Assembly: GCA_002238645.1 (NCBI GenBank)
Contig: MPMT01000018.1
Span: 1-64,000 of the forward strand
Origin: Alphaproteobacteria bacterium bin52
GTDB lineage: Bacteria > Pseudomonadota > Alphaproteobacteria > Thalassobaculales > Thalassobaculaceae
Length of the DNA stretch: 64,000 nucleotides
Reading direction: 5' to 3'
Shown: positions 16,121-25,500 of the stretch, one piece after another
How positions within the stretch are numbered: position 1 is the first letter of the stretch
Layout: each line of letters begins with the position of its first letter
The notes under the pieces: generated by a model
Databases searched by the model: none
The model's input: the letters and a program-made list of their open reading frames with translations, nothing else
Told to the model about the DNA's origin: nothing
Made by a program: the position numbers and the translations under genes

Positions 16121-17179
16121 TCGACACCGTCCCCTCGACCAGTGCCGCGAGTGCCAGCCGGTCCTGCCAGTCCAGGTCAAGGTCGACGCAGGCAACCGTC
16201 GAGGCCGCGACCCGGTCCAGCCGGATATGGTCCTTCGCGGTGGTAACCGGAACTGCCCCGAGTTCGGCCGCGGTCGCGAGCAGCCTGTCGACGTCTTCGC
16301 GACCGTACGGGTAGTGGTCCGGGAAGGGCCGGAACCCGCGAACGTCGAGGCCCAGTGCCTCGAGGCTGTTCCTGAACCGGACCGGCCGTCCGATGCCCGC
16401 AAATCCGAACACCGGGGTTCCGGGGGCCAGCTCAGTCGGAGCGACGGCGGAGGCGGCGGCGCGCAGGACCGGGAGCCCGGGCGGTACCAGGTCCGAGACC
16501 GCAACCCTGTCCGGCGTGATCAGCACCACCGCGTCGGCACGCGCCATGCCGGTTGCAACGGGTTCGCGAAGGGGCCCTGCCGGCATGACCCGGCCGTTCC
16601 CGACACCGTAGTCGCCATCGATCACCAGCAGGTTCAGGTCGGCGCGAAGGGCGGGGTTCTGGAAGCCGTCGTCCATGACGACCACTCCCGCCCCGGCCCG
16701 TTCGGTGGCCCGCACACCCTCAACCCGGTTGCGTGCGATCCACACCGGCGCGTGCCGCGACAGCATCAGCGCCTCGTCGCCGACGTCGCGTACCGAGTGG
16801 CGGGGCGGGGGCACCCCGACCGGGGCGCGGCCCCCGCCACCCTCGGCCCCTCGCCGCGGCCGCGGCTGCCGGGGGGGGGGGCGGGGCCGCCCCGGCCGGG
16901 CCCGCGCAGGCGGCCGCCGTATCCGCGCAGCAGCAGCGCGACCCCGTGCCCGCGGCCTGCGAGCATCTGAGCGATCGACTGGCTGACGGGGGTCTTGCCG
17001 GCTCCACCGACAACCAGGTTGCCGACGCAGATCACCGGGACATCGAACGAGGTGCGTCGCACCAGTCGACGCCGCAGGGAGCCGACGGTGCGTACGACGT
17101 AGCCTGCCGGGCCGAGCAACCGGGCGGTCGGCCCGTCACGGTTCCAGAACTCGGGCGCGACGGGCAGCGAAGGTGTCAT
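16107..17179 (-). pseudogene. lpxK: Tetraacyldisaccharide 4'-kinase, interrupted by GC-only insertion and frameshift
   Basis: LpxK phosphorylates the 4' position of the lipid A disaccharide. The N-terminal part (start 17179) is clean: VPVICVGNLVVGGAGKTPVSQ with the P-loop, then LLRGYGGRL. The rest is in another frame from about 16800: VRDVGDEALMLSRHAPVWI, VVVMDDGFQNPALRADLNLLVIDGDYG and TAKDHIRL are standard. Between the two lies about 100 bases of almost pure G and C with 11 consecutive G at 16871-16881, where the family normally has about ten residues. The stretch is longer than expected and shifts frame. lpxK is essential in most LPS-producing bacteria, so an assembly or sequencing fault is the first explanation. 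Start overlaps the waaA stop (ATGA). Confidence 0.88.
16795..16900. repeat. GC-only low-complexity insertion inside lpxK
   Basis: Roughly 100 bases that are nearly all G and C, including an 11-G run at 16871-16881. Both ends look like decayed versions of the same expected short coding stretch: a GGCGGGGCGGGGG part near 16800 and a GCGGGGCCGCCCC part near 16882. The pattern suggests a tandem duplication in which A and T have been replaced by G or C. It accounts for the lpxK frame break. Confidence 0.65.
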
Positions 17180-18444
17180 TCGCGCCGATCCAGGAACGGG
17201 TGCAGGCTGGTGACGATCCCGTCCAGCACGGTGCGGCCGGAAGAAGCATACTGCCTGGCGGCCTCGGTGAGCGCATGCCGCCGCCGCCCGTCGGTCAGGA
17301 CGGCGTCGATCGAGGGTCCGAGCGCTTCGGCATCGGGAAACTGGATCGCCGCGCCGGCACTGATCATCTCGTCGGCGATGTCGAGGTTCTTCGTCATGAG
17401 CGGCCCGAACAGGACCGCGCAGTCGAAATGCGCGGGTTCGACCGGGTTGTGCCCGCCCACCGGGACCAGGGATCCGGCGACGAAAACGACGCTTGCGACG
17501 TTGAAGAACAGGGACATCTCGCCGAAGGTGTCCGCAACATACACGGACGTGTCCCGGTCGATCCGTTCGCCGGCGGCGCGCCTGGCGACGGCAAGGCCGA
17601 ACGAGCGGACGAGCGCTGCGATCGCCGGGCCACGATCGGGGTGGCGCGGTGCGATGACGGCGAGCAGGCCGGGGTGCCGGACCAGGAGGTCAAGCTGGGC
17701 GCGGACGACCGCTTCTTCCTCGCCGTCATGGGTGCTGGCCGCCAGCCACACCGTCCGCGGCCCGATCTCGCGCCGCAGTGCGCTGGCTGCCCCGTTCTCG
17801 AGCGGCAACCGGTGCGCCGCCCGCTTCAAGTTGCCTGCGACCGCGACGCGGCGTGCGCCGAGAGCGCGAAACTGGTCCGCCTGGGCGTCACTGGTCGCAA
17901 GCACCAGGTCGATTGCCCGGAACATCGGACCCGACAGACCGCTCCACCGCCGCCACCCCCTGTACGAGCGATCCGACATCCTGGCGTTTGCGGCGACGAT
18001 CGGTACTCCCCGTTCGTGGGTGCGAAGCAGTTTTTCCGGCCAGAACTCGGCCTCGAAGAACAGCGCGAGGTCCGGTTGCCAGTGATCGAGGAACCGTTCG
18101 ACCCACGCCGGCCGATCGATCGGTGCGAACTGATGCCAGGTGCGGTCCGGCAGCCGGCCGGCGAGAATGCGTGCCGAACTGACCGTGCCGGTGGTTACCA
18201 GCACGTGCAGGTCGTCTGCCTCCTCGAGCAGCCGGTCGATCAGCACGAGCGCCGAGATGCTCTCGCCGACACTGACCGCATGCAGCCAGATCAGCCGGCC
18301 TGGCGGGCGCGCGAATGCGGACAAGCCGCGCCGTTCGCCGAGACGGGAACGGTCCTCCTTGCCGTTGCGGGCCCGGCGTGCCAGCAGCAGGTCGATTGCC
18401 GGAGCAGCAAGCGTCATGGATGTCCTGTAGAGGGGCAGCATCAT
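17176..18444 (-). CDS. waaA: 3-deoxy-D-manno-octulosonic acid (Kdo) transferase
   Basis: 422 residues, family length. A membrane-anchored GT-B glycosyltransferase that adds Kdo to lipid IVA. Motifs: RLIWLHAVSVGESISAL (Glu as catalytic base), VTTGTVSSARI, FFEAEFWPEKL, VAANARMSDRSYRGWRR, VAGNLKRA, and GEMSLFFNVASVVFVAGSLVPVGGHNPVEPA in the C-terminal donor-binding half. The start codon overlaps the msbA stop and the stop overlaps the lpxK start, both as 4-base ATGA junctions, so translation is coupled across the cluster. Confidence 0.95.
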   Translation of the reverse strand: MMLPLYRTSMTLAAPAIDLLLARRARNGKEDRSRLGERRGLSAFARPPGRLIWLHAVSVGESISALVLIDRLLEEADDLHVLVTTGTVSSARILAGRLPDRTWHQFAPIDRPAWVERFLDHWQPDLALFFEAEFWPEKLLRTHERGVPIVAANARMSDRSYRGWRRWSGLSGPMFRAIDLVLATSDAQADQFRALGARRVAVAGNLKRAAHRLPLENGAASALRREIGPRTVWLAASTHDGEEEAVVRAQLDLLVRHPGLLAVIAPRHPDRGPAIAALVRSFGLAVARRAAGERIDRDTSVYVADTFGEMSLFFNVASVVFVAGSLVPVGGHNPVEPAHFDCAVLFGPLMTKNLDIADEMISAGAAIQFPDAEALGPSIDAVLTDGRRRHALTEAARQYASSGRTVLDGIVTSLHPFLDRRE

Positions 18445-20240
18445 GGCAGTTCTGTCTCAAGCGTGTCGGGATCCCCGAGAGAGTACTGCAGCCGGTAGAG
18501 CCGGGCGTAGGCAGCGTTCAGCGTCAGAAGATCGTCGTGATGCCCGGATTCCACGATACGCCCGTCCTGCAGGACGTGGATCATGCCGGCGCTGCGAACG
18601 GTGGAGAGTCGATGTGCGACCACGAGCGTGGTCCGGCCCTGCATCAGGGACGCGAGTGCCGCCTGTACCGCCTGTTCGGACCCGCTGTCGAGTGACGAGG
18701 TTGCCTCGTCGAGCAGCAGGATCGGTGCATTGCGCAGCGTGGCGCGGGCAATTGCAATGCGCTGGCGCTGGCCGCCCGAAAGCCAGGCGCCCTGCTCTCC
18801 GACCCGGGTGTCGTAGCCGTCCGGCAGTGCCTCGATGAACGCATCCGCCGCCGCGTGGCCGGCTGCCCGGCGGACATCGGCGTCACTGGCGCCTTGCGAA
18901 CCGTAGCGGATGTTGGCAGCAACGGTGTCGTCGAACAGCATGATGTCCTGGCTGACGAGCGCGATCTGCTTCCTGAGCGAGCTCAGTGTCAGTTCACGGA
19001 TATCGGTGCCGTCAAGCGTGATGCGCCCGGCGTCGGGGTCGAAGAACCGCGGGATCAGGTTGAGGACGGAACTCTTGCCTGCACCTGACGGTCCGACCAG
19101 GGCCACCGTGTGGCCGGCCGGAACCGCGAAGCTGATGTCGTGCAGCGCCGGGCTGTCGGACGCGTAGGCAAAGTCGATGTTCTCGAACACGATCTCGCCC
19201 CGCGCCCGGTTGACGGGGCGCGCGCCGGCCCGGTCCACCACCGAGGGCCGGACATCGAGCAGGTCGAACACGCGCTCCGCCGCTGCCAGTCCCTCCTGCA
19301 GCCGGGCGTTCAGCAGCACCACCCGCTTCAGCGGATCGTAGGCGAGCAGCAGCGCGGTCACGAAGGAGAAGAAGGTCCCTGTGGTCTGCGCTCCCTCCAT
19401 GACCTGCCACCCGCCGTAGCAGATCACCATCACGATCGCGGACCCGCCCAGGGTCTCCATGATCGGGTAGGCGGCAGCCCTGGTGCGCGCCGCCCGGACC
19501 ACGAGGCGAAAGATCTGCTCGATCACCCGGTTCGCACGGTCACGCTCATGGTGCTCCATGCCGTAGGCACGGACCTGTCTCGCACCCTGGAACACTTCGC
19601 GCAGCAGCGCGGTCAGGTCGGCCCGTTCGCGCTGGGTGCTGCCGGAGACCCGGCGCATGCGCTGTCCGATGCGCACCAGCGGCAGGATCGCGGTGGGAAA
19701 GGCGAAGAAGGAGATCAGGGCCAGCAGCCAGTCCTGGTAGACCATGACACTGACGAGGAACACGATGGTCAGCGTGTCGCGGCCGAACGCGGTGATGACG
19801 TCGGATACCGCGCTTCGCATCTGCTCGACGTCACTGATGAACCGCGAGATCAGCTTGCCGCTCGAGCGCCCGTGCAAGTAGCCGAAATCCGCCCGGAGCA
19901 GGTGGTCGAACATCCGCTTCTGCAGGTCGGACAGGATACGCTGTCCGACCCGGTTCATGAGCACCGCCTGTCCGTATGTGGACAGTCCCCGGACGACGAA
20001 TATCGCCATGACCATTGCCGCGGTCAGGTAGAGGACCGTGGGCTCCCTGGCCGTGAAGACGTCATCGAGGATGGTTTCCATCAGGAAAGCGAGCGCCGCG
20101 GTGCTCGCGGCCACGACCGCCATCAGCACCAGTGCCACGACCAGTGTGGCGCCCTGGGGCCGAACATGGTCCAGCAGCAGCCGGCGCAGGAGCACGCGGG
20201 ATGACGCGGCGGTACCGGCATCGCTCGAACGGGCGGTCAC
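18441..20240 (-). CDS. msbA: Lipid A export ABC transporter MsbA-type (permease-ATPase fusion)
   Basis: 599 residues. The N-terminal six-helix ABC exporter domain (about 25-320) is followed by an ATPase domain with Walker A GPSGAGKSS, Q-loop LVSQDIMLFDDTVAANIRYG, signature [14 protein letters not shown], Walker B ILLLDEATSSLD and the His switch AHRLSTV. It would flip core-lipid A across the inner membrane. Being the first gene of an operon continuing with waaA, lpxK and lpxL supports the MsbA assignment over other ABC exporters. The upstream region 20241-20764 must hold the promoter of the cluster. Confidence 0.9.
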   Translation of the reverse strand: MTARSSDAGTAASSRVLLRRLLLDHVRPQGATLVVALVLMAVVAASTAALAFLMETILDDVFTAREPTVLYLTAAMVMAIFVVRGLSTYGQAVLMNRVGQRILSDLQKRMFDHLLRADFGYLHGRSSGKLISRFISDVEQMRSAVSDVITAFGRDTLTIVFLVSVMVYQDWLLALISFFAFPTAILPLVRIGQRMRRVSGSTQRERADLTALLREVFQGARQVRAYGMEHHERDRANRVIEQIFRLVVRAARTRAAAYPIMETLGGSAIVMVICYGGWQVMEGAQTTGTFFSFVTALLLAYDPLKRVVLLNARLQEGLAAAERVFDLLDVRPSVVDRAGARPVNRARGEIVFENIDFAYASDSPALHDISFAVPAGHTVALVGPSGAGKSSVLNLIPRFFDPDAGRITLDGTDIRELTLSSLRKQIALVSQDIMLFDDTVAANIRYGSQGASDADVRRAAGHAAADAFIEALPDGYDTRVGEQGAWLSGGQRQRIAIARATLRNAPILLLDEATSSLDSGSEQAVQAALASLMQGRTTLVVAHRLSTVRSAGMIHVLQDGRIVESGHHDDLLTLNAAYARLYRLQYSLGDPDTLETELP

Positions 20241-20764
20241 GCAAGCTGTTCCTTCGGCAGATCTGGCGCACGCAGCGCACTGCTATAGCACGCCGGCCGC
20301 CGCATGGGCACCGGGGCCCCCTTCCCGGGACCGCCCGTTCACCCGGGACTGGAACACCTGACCGGATTATCCGCCGGGCCCGCTCACGCCTTCCCGGACC
20401 GCAATCGATGGAGAGGATGAGGAAGATCTGTGCGGGGCCGCGGTCGCATGCACGGCGCCGGGCTGCCTGCAGGGATGGACAGGAACGCCGCCCCGCCCGC
20501 GGCCGGCCTGCGACACGCTACCTCGATCCGCAGGATCGCCGGGTCAGGCCCCGGCGCCCTGGAGATGCGGAAGTGCCATCGACAGCCGCCGCTCGCGAGC
20601 AGGAAGTGGCCGGCCCGGGCGGGCGTGTTCCCTGCCAGGTGAAGCATCCGCCCGTCCGGGGAACAGTCCGCGCCGCAGCCTGGCGGACCGCAACCTTCCG
20701 CGCGACCTGCATCCCGGTGCGGCCGTGTCTGGCGGGGCCCGGGATCCCGCGGGCAGGATGCGTC
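20241..20764. other. Intergenic region between msbA and the cytochrome c' gene
   Basis: 524 bases with open frames on both strands but none with a recognisable protein, RBS or codon pattern; the 87-residue minus-strand frame ending at 20384 is arginine/proline-rich GC noise. It must carry the msbA promoter (minus strand) and the downstream flank of the cytochrome gene. A short palindrome GCTATAGC at about 20282 is the only visible element. Confidence 0.5.
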
Positions 20765-21238
20765 CTACTTCTTGCGGAACCGCGAATGGCAGGACTTGCA
20801 GGAGTCCTGGCCCAGGGTCTTGAGCGCACCGGCCGTTGCCCTGCGGTCGCCCGTGACCGCCACGTCAGCGAGCGCATTGGCCAGCTGGACAAACCTCTCC
20901 AGTTCGGCCTCGAATTCCAGTGAATGCTGGTCGCCGTCCCAGATGTCCGGCAGGGCCCCGGTCTTGCCGGCCTCCGGTCCCGACCCGGCCGGGAAGGCGG
21001 TCCGGGCGATCTCGGCCAGCTTGGCCATGGCATTGGCGTGGTCGGCCAGATGGTCCATGGAGCCGCCTTCCTGCTTCAGGATGCTGACAAGCGCTCCGGT
21101 ATGAGCGCCCACCGCGCTCATCACCTTCTGGCGATACTTGATGTCGCCTTCCCCGTCGGCTGCCGCGATGGCGGGCGCCAGCAGGCCGAGTGCGAGTGCG
21201 ATACAGGCAATCATGGTGACGCGTGGACAGAGACGCAT
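20765..21238 (-). CDS. Cytochrome c' / c-556 family protein
   Basis: 157 residues with a Sec signal peptide (MRLCPRVTMIACIALALG, then APAIAAADG; cleavage near residue 26) and GGGAGAA as ribosome-binding site. The haem-binding CKSCH lies eleven residues from the C-terminus (Cys147, Cys150, His151), as in four-helix-bundle cytochromes c'. The helices MSAVGAHTGALVSIL, MAKLAEIARTAF and LERFVQLANALADVA fit the fold. Periplasmic. Family members bind NO or CO or serve as electron carriers; which applies here is unknown. A link to the nitrate genes is possible, but they are 26 kb away. Confidence 0.88.
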   Translation of the reverse strand: MRLCPRVTMIACIALALGLLAPAIAAADGEGDIKYRQKVMSAVGAHTGALVSILKQEGGSMDHLADHANAMAKLAEIARTAFPAGSGPEAGKTGALPDIWDGDQHSLEFEAELERFVQLANALADVAVTGDRRATAGALKTLGQDSCKSCHSRFRKK

Positions 21239-21445
21239 GTAGGTTCTCCCGGTTGAGGACAACGGCCCGTGCGGCAAGTGTGGGCGCGTTGGCCTCGCCG
21301 GGCAAGTCCCTGTCGGTGATGGTGCGGGGCGTCGGACCCTGCACAAATCGTGTCGCGCACCTGCTACTGCGGGGCTGGTCCGGAGGGTAGGAGTGAAAAC
21401 AACGGACCAGTATGCATTGTTCCCGGACTTGCTGGAGTACGGTGC

Positions 21446-22154
<709 letters not shown>

Positions 22155-22165
<11 letters not shown>

Positions 22166-22778
22166 ACACCCCAGCCGGCGAACGGGAACACTTTTCATAG
22201 CCTGCGGGGCGCTGGGGCGGGAACTGGTTGCGGTGCTGCGGACCGCCGGCCTGCCCCGGCCGACCATCGCGTGCCTGCCGGCCCACTGGCACAACACTCC
22301 CGAGCGCATCGCGCCAGCGGTGCGTGAGAAGATCCGCGGCATCGGCCGCAACTACGAGCGGATCTTCGTTCTGTACGGTGACTGCGGTACCGGCGGCGAG
22401 CTCGACCGGATGCTGGAGCGCGAGGGGGTCGAGCGGATACCGGGGCCGCACTGCTACCAGTTCTTCATGGGAACCGACGAGTTCACCGAAACCGCCGAAC
22501 GCGAGCCCGGCTGCTTCTATCTCACCGACTATCTGGTCCGGCACTTCGATCGCCTGATCGTGGCCGGGCTGGGCCTCGACCGGTATCCCGAACTGCGCGA
22601 CATGTACTTCGGGAACTACACCCGGCTCATCTACATTGCCCAGACCGACGATCCCGCTCTGCGCAGGAAGGCGCAGCGGGCCGCAGACCGGCTCGGCCTG
22701 GCGTGCGAGGTACGCTACCGCGCCTACGGCGAGCTTGCCGCCTTCGTGAACAGGGCGATGGTGCCGGCCGGCGACTGA
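22155..22778 (+). CDS. DUF1638 family protein
   Basis: 207 residues, overlapping the corrinoid gene by 11 bases, so the two are translationally coupled. Visible features: GTLFIACGALGRELV at the start, a conserved LPAHWHNTPERI, FVLYGDCGTGGELDRML, the Cys/His-containing IPGPHCYQFFMG, and GCFYLTDYLVRHFDRLIV. The repeated conserved Cys and His residues suggest a metal or cofactor site. The family has no established function, but it is commonly seen next to corrinoid proteins, which argues for a part in cobalamin-dependent methyl transfer. Confidence 0.8.
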
Positions 22779-22852
22779 GCGCGGCCGGTCGCCAACCGGA
22801 GGCTTCCGGCGTAGGATGCGCGGACCGACCGGCCGAGAAGGGAGCAGCCGCG

Positions 22853-23704
22853 ATGACGATCATCGATTCCCAGGTTCATGCCTACGAGCGTGACCACCCC
22901 GGGAGACCCTGGATCGGAACCCTGGCCGGACCGCCGGAGGTGACCGGTGACGACATGGTTGCCGCGATGGCGCAGGTCGGTGTCGACGGGGCGCTCCTGG
23001 TCTCGCCCTATGCCATGTACCGGTTCGATGCGGGCTATGCGCTCGAGGTGCATGCCGCCCATCCGGGCCGGTTCGGGCTGATCAAGCCGGTGGACCCGGC
23101 CGATCCGGCGGTCGATGAGGTGATCGCCGAGTGGGCCGGGCTCGACGGCACCGTCGGGGTCCGGATCATGCTGGCGCGCCCGGGTGGCGGGGGCAATGAC
23201 GACGGGACCCTGCATCCGGGCACCGCAACGGTGTTGCGCGCCGCGGCGCGGCACGCGCTTCCGGTCAACCTGCTGTGCTGGGGACTGCTCGACCAGGCGG
23301 CATCACTGGCCCGGGCGCACCCCGACGCGATGGTGGTCATCGACCACCTCGGACTGCCGCAGCCGTTCGAACCCCCGGCTCCCCCCGAGCCGTTCGCGGC
23401 GCTGCCAGAGGTCCTGGCCCTCGCCGACCTCGACAATGTGGCGATCAAGATTTCCGGGGCGTGCACGCTTTCGCACGCGCAGTACCCGTACGATGACATC
23501 TGGGATCCTCTGTGCCGCATCTTCGATGCCTTCGGCTTCGAGCGCTGCCTGTGGGGCACGGACTGGACCCGGGCCAGCAATATCCTGACCTACCGGCAGG
23601 GTGTCGAACCGTTTCGCCTGACCGATCGCCTGAACGACACCGAGCGCGCGATGCTGATGGGCGGGGCGCTCGCCGCGATCTACCGGTGGTCGCCCCGCGT
23701 CTAG
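22853..23704 (+). CDS. Amidohydrolase-2 family TIM-barrel hydrolase
   Basis: 283 residues from ATG 22853 (MTIIDSQVHAYERDHP). The N-terminal metal-site motif is DSQVHAY in place of the common DxHxH; later conserved points are VVIDHLGLP (metal His) and CLWGTDWTR (catalytic Asp). This is the pattern of the 2-pyrone-4,6-dicarboxylate lactonase / amidohydrolase-2 group, which hydrolyses lactones or decarboxylates aromatic acids. Located 74 bases after the DUF1638 gene on the same strand, so it may belong to the same unit. Substrate unknown. Confidence 0.82.
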   Translation: MTIIDSQVHAYERDHPGRPWIGTLAGPPEVTGDDMVAAMAQVGVDGALLVSPYAMYRFDAGYALEVHAAHPGRFGLIKPVDPADPAVDEVIAEWAGLDGTVGVRIMLARPGGGGNDDGTLHPGTATVLRAAARHALPVNLLCWGLLDQAASLARAHPDAMVVIDHLGLPQPFEPPAPPEPFAALPEVLALADLDNVAIKISGACTLSHAQYPYDDIWDPLCRIFDAFGFERCLWGTDWTRASNILTYRQGVEPFRLTDRLNDTERAMLMGGALAAIYRWSPRV

Positions 23705-23790
23705 GCCGGTCCATCCTGCCGGAAGCGGAAAGTCCGGGGTTACGGTTTTCCCACGCAGTCTGTCACCGTGTCACCGGTACGATGCCGTTG

Positions 23791-23821
23791 CGTCATGAGC
23801 GTCATTGACGATGCCATGACG
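23791..23821. promoter_or_regulatory. Nested palindrome upstream of the ABC importer operon
   Basis: CGTCATG (23791-23797) and CATGACG (23815-23821) form an outer dyad. CGTCATTGACG (23800-23810) is itself a perfect inner palindrome with almost the same centre (23805-23806). The element lies about 70 bases before the substrate-binding protein start, where a transcription factor operator would be expected. A regulator binding it is inferred; none is encoded beside it. Confidence 0.45.
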
Positions 23822-23889
23822 GCGCGTGCACCATGCCGCGTGATCTTTCGTAGACGCCAATAGTCACTCATTATCGGGGGAGGTACCTG

Positions 23890-25473
23890 ATGCGATCCAA
23901 CTTGCCGATCGGCCTCGCGGCCGGGGCAGCCCTTGTCGCAGGCGCCGTGATGTCCGCGCCGGCTTCGGCCGACCAGACGCTGCGTGTCGTCATGCATTCG
24001 GATCTGAAGATCGTCGATCCGATCTGGACCACTGCCTACATGTCCCGCAACTACGGGTACATGGTGTACGACACGCTGTTCGCGATGGACGCGAATACCG
24101 ACGTGCACCCGCAGATGGTCGAGAGCTACGAGGTCAGCGCCGACAAGCTGACCTACACCTTCACCCTGCGTCCGGGCCTTGCCTGGCACGACGGGTCGCC
24201 GGTGACGTCTGCCGACGTCATCCCCTCGATCCAGCGTTGGGGCAGCAAGGATTCCATGGGCCAGAAGCTGATGGAATTCGTCGCCGACATGCAGGCGGTC
24301 GATGACCGGACCTTCAAGATGGTGCTCAAGGAGCCCTACGGTCTTGTCACCATGTCGCTCGCCAAGCCGAGCTCCAACGTGCCGTTCATCATGCCTGCCA
24401 GTGTTGCGGCCACCCCGTCGAGCGAACAGATCTCCGAGTATATCGGCTCGGGTCCGTTCGTCTTCGATGTCGAGAACTGGAAGCCGGGCGACACCGTGCT
24501 GTTTACGCGCAATGACAATTACCAGCCGCGGAGCGAGTCCCCGAGCTGGGCGTCGGGAGGCAAGGTCGTCAAGGTCGAGGCCGTCGAGTGGCTGTCGGTG
24601 AAGGATCACCAGACGGCGGTCAATTCGCTGATCGAGGGCGAGATCGACTACATCGAATCCCCGCCCAACGACCTGTTGCCGCTGCTCGAGGGCGACGAGA
24701 ACGTGGCGCTCAAGGTCATCAATCCGCTCGGCGCCCAGTTCATGTTCCGGCTCAATCACCTGCATCCGCCGTTTGACAACGTCAAGATCCGCAGGGCGGC
24801 GCTTGCCTCGATCAACCAGAAGGACTTCATGCAGGCAACCATCGGCGATCCGGCCTACTACAAGGAATGCGCCGCGATGTTCATTTGCGGCTCGGCGCTT
24901 GCGACCGATGCCGGTGCGGACATCGTGCTGAAGTCGGACTTCGAGCTGTCGAAGCAGCTGCTCGAGGAAGCCGGATACGACGGCACCCCGATCGTTATCA
25001 TGCAGTCGACCGACGTCAACGTGCTGAACAACCTCGGCCCCGTGGCGAAGGCGAACCTCGAGAAGGGCGGGTTCGTGACCGACCTGCAGGCGATGGACTG
25101 GCAGACGCTGGTTGCGCGTCGCGCCAAGCGCGAGCATCCGTCGGAAGGTGGCTGGAACGTGTTCATGACCTCGTGGACCGCGGCCGACATCCTGAACCCG
25201 ATCATGGCAGCCGGCTTCAATGCCGGGTGTGATTCCGCGTGGTTCGGCTGGCCGTGTGACGAGAAGATGGAAGGGTTGCGCGATGCCTTTGCGCGCGAGA
25301 CCGACGCGGCAAAGCAGAAGGAGATCGCCGAGCAGATCCAGATCCGGGCCATGGAGGTCGTCACCCATGCCCACGGCGGGCAGTGGTATCGTCCGGTTGC
25401 CTACCGGAGCGATCGGCTTGACGGCGTTCTTGACGGCCCGGTCAGCTATTTCTGGAACATTTCCAAGAAGTAG
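23890..25473 (+). CDS. Peptide/nickel-type ABC transporter substrate-binding protein (family 5)
   Basis: 527 residues with signal peptide MRSNLPIGLAAGAALVAG and a cleavage site after ASA near residue 26; GGGGGAGG precedes the ATG. Periplasmic SBP_bac_5 architecture: SDLKIVDPIWTTAYMSRNYGYMVYDTLF near the N-terminus, YTFTLRPGLAWHDGSPVTSADV (family signature), and MFRLNHLHPPFDNVKIRRAAL in the hinge region. It delivers a ligand (oligopeptide, dipeptide, glutathione, opine or similar) to the permeases encoded next. Ligand cannot be told from sequence. First gene of a four-gene operon. Confidence 0.92.
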   Translation: MRSNLPIGLAAGAALVAGAVMSAPASADQTLRVVMHSDLKIVDPIWTTAYMSRNYGYMVYDTLFAMDANTDVHPQMVESYEVSADKLTYTFTLRPGLAWHDGSPVTSADVIPSIQRWGSKDSMGQKLMEFVADMQAVDDRTFKMVLKEPYGLVTMSLAKPSSNVPFIMPASVAATPSSEQISEYIGSGPFVFDVENWKPGDTVLFTRNDNYQPRSESPSWASGGKVVKVEAVEWLSVKDHQTAVNSLIEGEIDYIESPPNDLLPLLEGDENVALKVINPLGAQFMFRLNHLHPPFDNVKIRRAALASINQKDFMQATIGDPAYYKECAAMFICGSALATDAGADIVLKSDFELSKQLLEEAGYDGTPIVIMQSTDVNVLNNLGPVAKANLEKGGFVTDLQAMDWQTLVARRAKREHPSEGGWNVFMTSWTAADILNPIMAAGFNAGCDSAWFGWPCDEKMEGLRDAFARETDAAKQKEIAEQIQIRAMEVVTHAHGGQWYRPVAYRSDRLDGVLDGPVSYFWNISKK

Positions 25474-25500
25474 CGGCGTGTAACGAGCAGGTCAGAAACA

